Assembly: GCA_948146395.1 (NCBI GenBank)
Contig: OX411545.1
Coordinates: forward strand, 16,357,526-16,421,525
Reading direction: 5' to 3'
From: Fragum whitleyi
Lineage: Eukaryota > Mollusca > Bivalvia > Cardiida > Cardiidae
DNA length: 64,000 nt
Shown: positions 62,889 through 64,000 of the stretch, piece after piece
Layout of the letters: every line of letters starts with the position of its first letter
Numbering within the stretch: position 1 is the stretch's first letter
Notes under the pieces: generated by a model
Database searches by the model: none
Told to the model about the DNA's origin: nothing
The model's input: the letters and a program-made list of their open reading frames with translations, nothing else
Translations under genes and position numbers: made by a program

Positions 62889-63083
62889 TTGACTAAGGAA
62901 AATCGATTTGGGGACCAGTTGACTATATTTGAGGGAAACGAGTTGGTGAAAAATCGCCATGAGTTGACTGAGGAACAACTTGAGCCCGACTGGAGGCAGG
63001 CGTATAATGATTTGGGAAAGGCAATTTACCCCGACGAAGGAAATAAGAGTCTCTTGACCCTTAATCGTGTTATCCTCGAATGA
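62889..63083 (+). CDS. Unrecognised 64-codon reading frame
   Basis: The frame begins MTKENRFGDQLTIFEGNELV and ends LLTLNRVILE. The protein is hydrophilic and acidic, with more balanced codon use than the surrounding AT-rich DNA (for example GAGGGAAACGAGTTGG). It could be an exon of a gene extending past 64000, a transposon remnant or chance. It has an upstream in-frame extension (NELTKEN...). No family is recognised, and no clear splice donor follows before the stop. The remaining sequence to 64000 shows nothing I can assign. Confidence 0.2.
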   Translation: MTKENRFGDQLTIFEGNELVKNRHELTEEQLEPDWRQAYNDLGKAIYPDEGNKSLLTLNRVILE

Positions 63084-64000
63084 ATAACAAATTAATAATG
63101 ATATAAAGGCCCTTATTTTATTTACTAATCAATCCCATTACCGGGTTGGTTGAACAATCTGACATATCATTGCGCTGATTCTCGAAGATAAGTTAAACGT
63201 TCGTAACACTTGGTTCGACAAGATGGTCTTATGTTTACTGAGGAACCTTGTCAATTGTAGATAGGACAGATTTCCCAGTCTAATTAATCAAAATATTCCA
63301 GTCTATCTCTATCCATACTACAACAACAACGACTTTCGGCCCTGCGCCGTCTGAAAAATATTTTCACAGCATTTACGAAATAATGATTCGTTTGATACGA
63401 AAAATCTAAGTAAGCTTTTTACTAAATATACTTTGGCATAATCAATTTAACTGAAGTAGTATGAAAGAGAAATTCAACATCACGCCATTCGTCCTCAATA
63501 TTGTTCGAACTAAATCATACATGTGATATTTCCATGGGCTCTCATAGGGAGATTAAGACCTTTTCGTAGGGAGATTGGGTCTCAAATAGGGAGATTTTGC
63601 GTAACGCCCATTGTGGCTAAAAAGGGGGGGGGGGTTTGCAATGCACATACACACTGAAAATTGATTATAATACCTTCCATAAGAGGTTGTTTGTTGTTAC
63701 TAACAGAAGTATCATTTAAAGTATTTTGACAGAGGATAGTATTGCAATGCTACAGAATTCAGTCTCATAATTTAAGAGACATAGATGTTACAAATTCCTT
63801 TTTTATTTCTATGCAAAGTTCAGGATCCACAATATAGGGGTCTTTTTAGTAGATAATCAGTAGAAAATAATATCTTACCAAATTTAAAAGATGCAAGCCT
63901 TGCAATTTAGCAGGAGATTGTTAAAGTTTTTCTTTATTTCTTTGAGTAATCTTTAAGCCCAAAACACAAGGCTTATTTTTATTGGAGAGAACTTCAAGTG

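Overview
The window is eukaryotic nuclear DNA, AT-rich, with GT-AG introns and dense dispersed repeats. The repeat types point to a mollusc, most likely a bivalve: short tandem-core elements ending in a hairpin, families rich in GTCCGTCC and GACGGAC runs, a tRNA-headed SINE with an (AATC)n tail, and many snap-back hairpin MITEs. The species is an inference. No prokaryotic or viral genome and no CRISPR array was seen.

Three protein-coding genes can be modelled from the sequence. (1) The 3' end of a prolyl 4-hydroxylase alpha subunit gene (+ strand, last two coding exons 1563-1631 and 3341-3508); the rest lies before position 1. (2) A monocarboxylate-transporter (SLC16) gene on + (coding exons 26388-28323 and 28826-29097, 735 codons, with a 5'UTR exon starting at about 26067). 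(3) A complete DEAD-box RNA helicase of the DDX5/DDX17 (p68/p72) type on the minus strand, 12 coding exons from ATG at 56697 to stop at 38770. All its intron phases fit and give a 672-residue protein with an RGG-rich C-terminal tail built partly from a 16-residue repeat. A possible tiny first exon of a divergent + strand gene (MPKH..., ATOX1-like) sits at 60555-60567.

Most of the remaining sequence is mobile or repeated DNA. There are two sizeable non-LTR retrotransposon RT open reading frames. The minus-strand one at 11106-12536 is inserted in a tandem repeat. The plus-strand one at 54088-56148 lies in intron 1 of the helicase and is flanked by a perfect 205-bp direct repeat that looks like an exceptionally long target-site duplication. 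There are decayed RT and endonuclease fragments at about 17.2, 57.6 and 59.5 kb. Two elements with a 145-bp tandem core and a terminal hairpin (33895-36203 and 47830-49343) resemble the pearl/Helentron-type elements of bivalves, and the first is cleanly nested in a related element. Also present are two copies of a 430-bp MITE with 10-bp target duplications, a 1-kb element with about 230-bp inverted repeats flanked by TA, several TTAA-flanked MITEs, SINEs and many palindromes.

The three genes do not form a functional unit: collagen hydroxylation, monocarboxylate-type transport and RNA helicase work are unrelated. The main novelty is in the transposons, chiefly the 205-bp duplication next to the helicase splice donor and the nested hairpin-ended satellite elements. 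Coordinates of repeats are approximate unless a duplication or an empty-site comparison fixes them.
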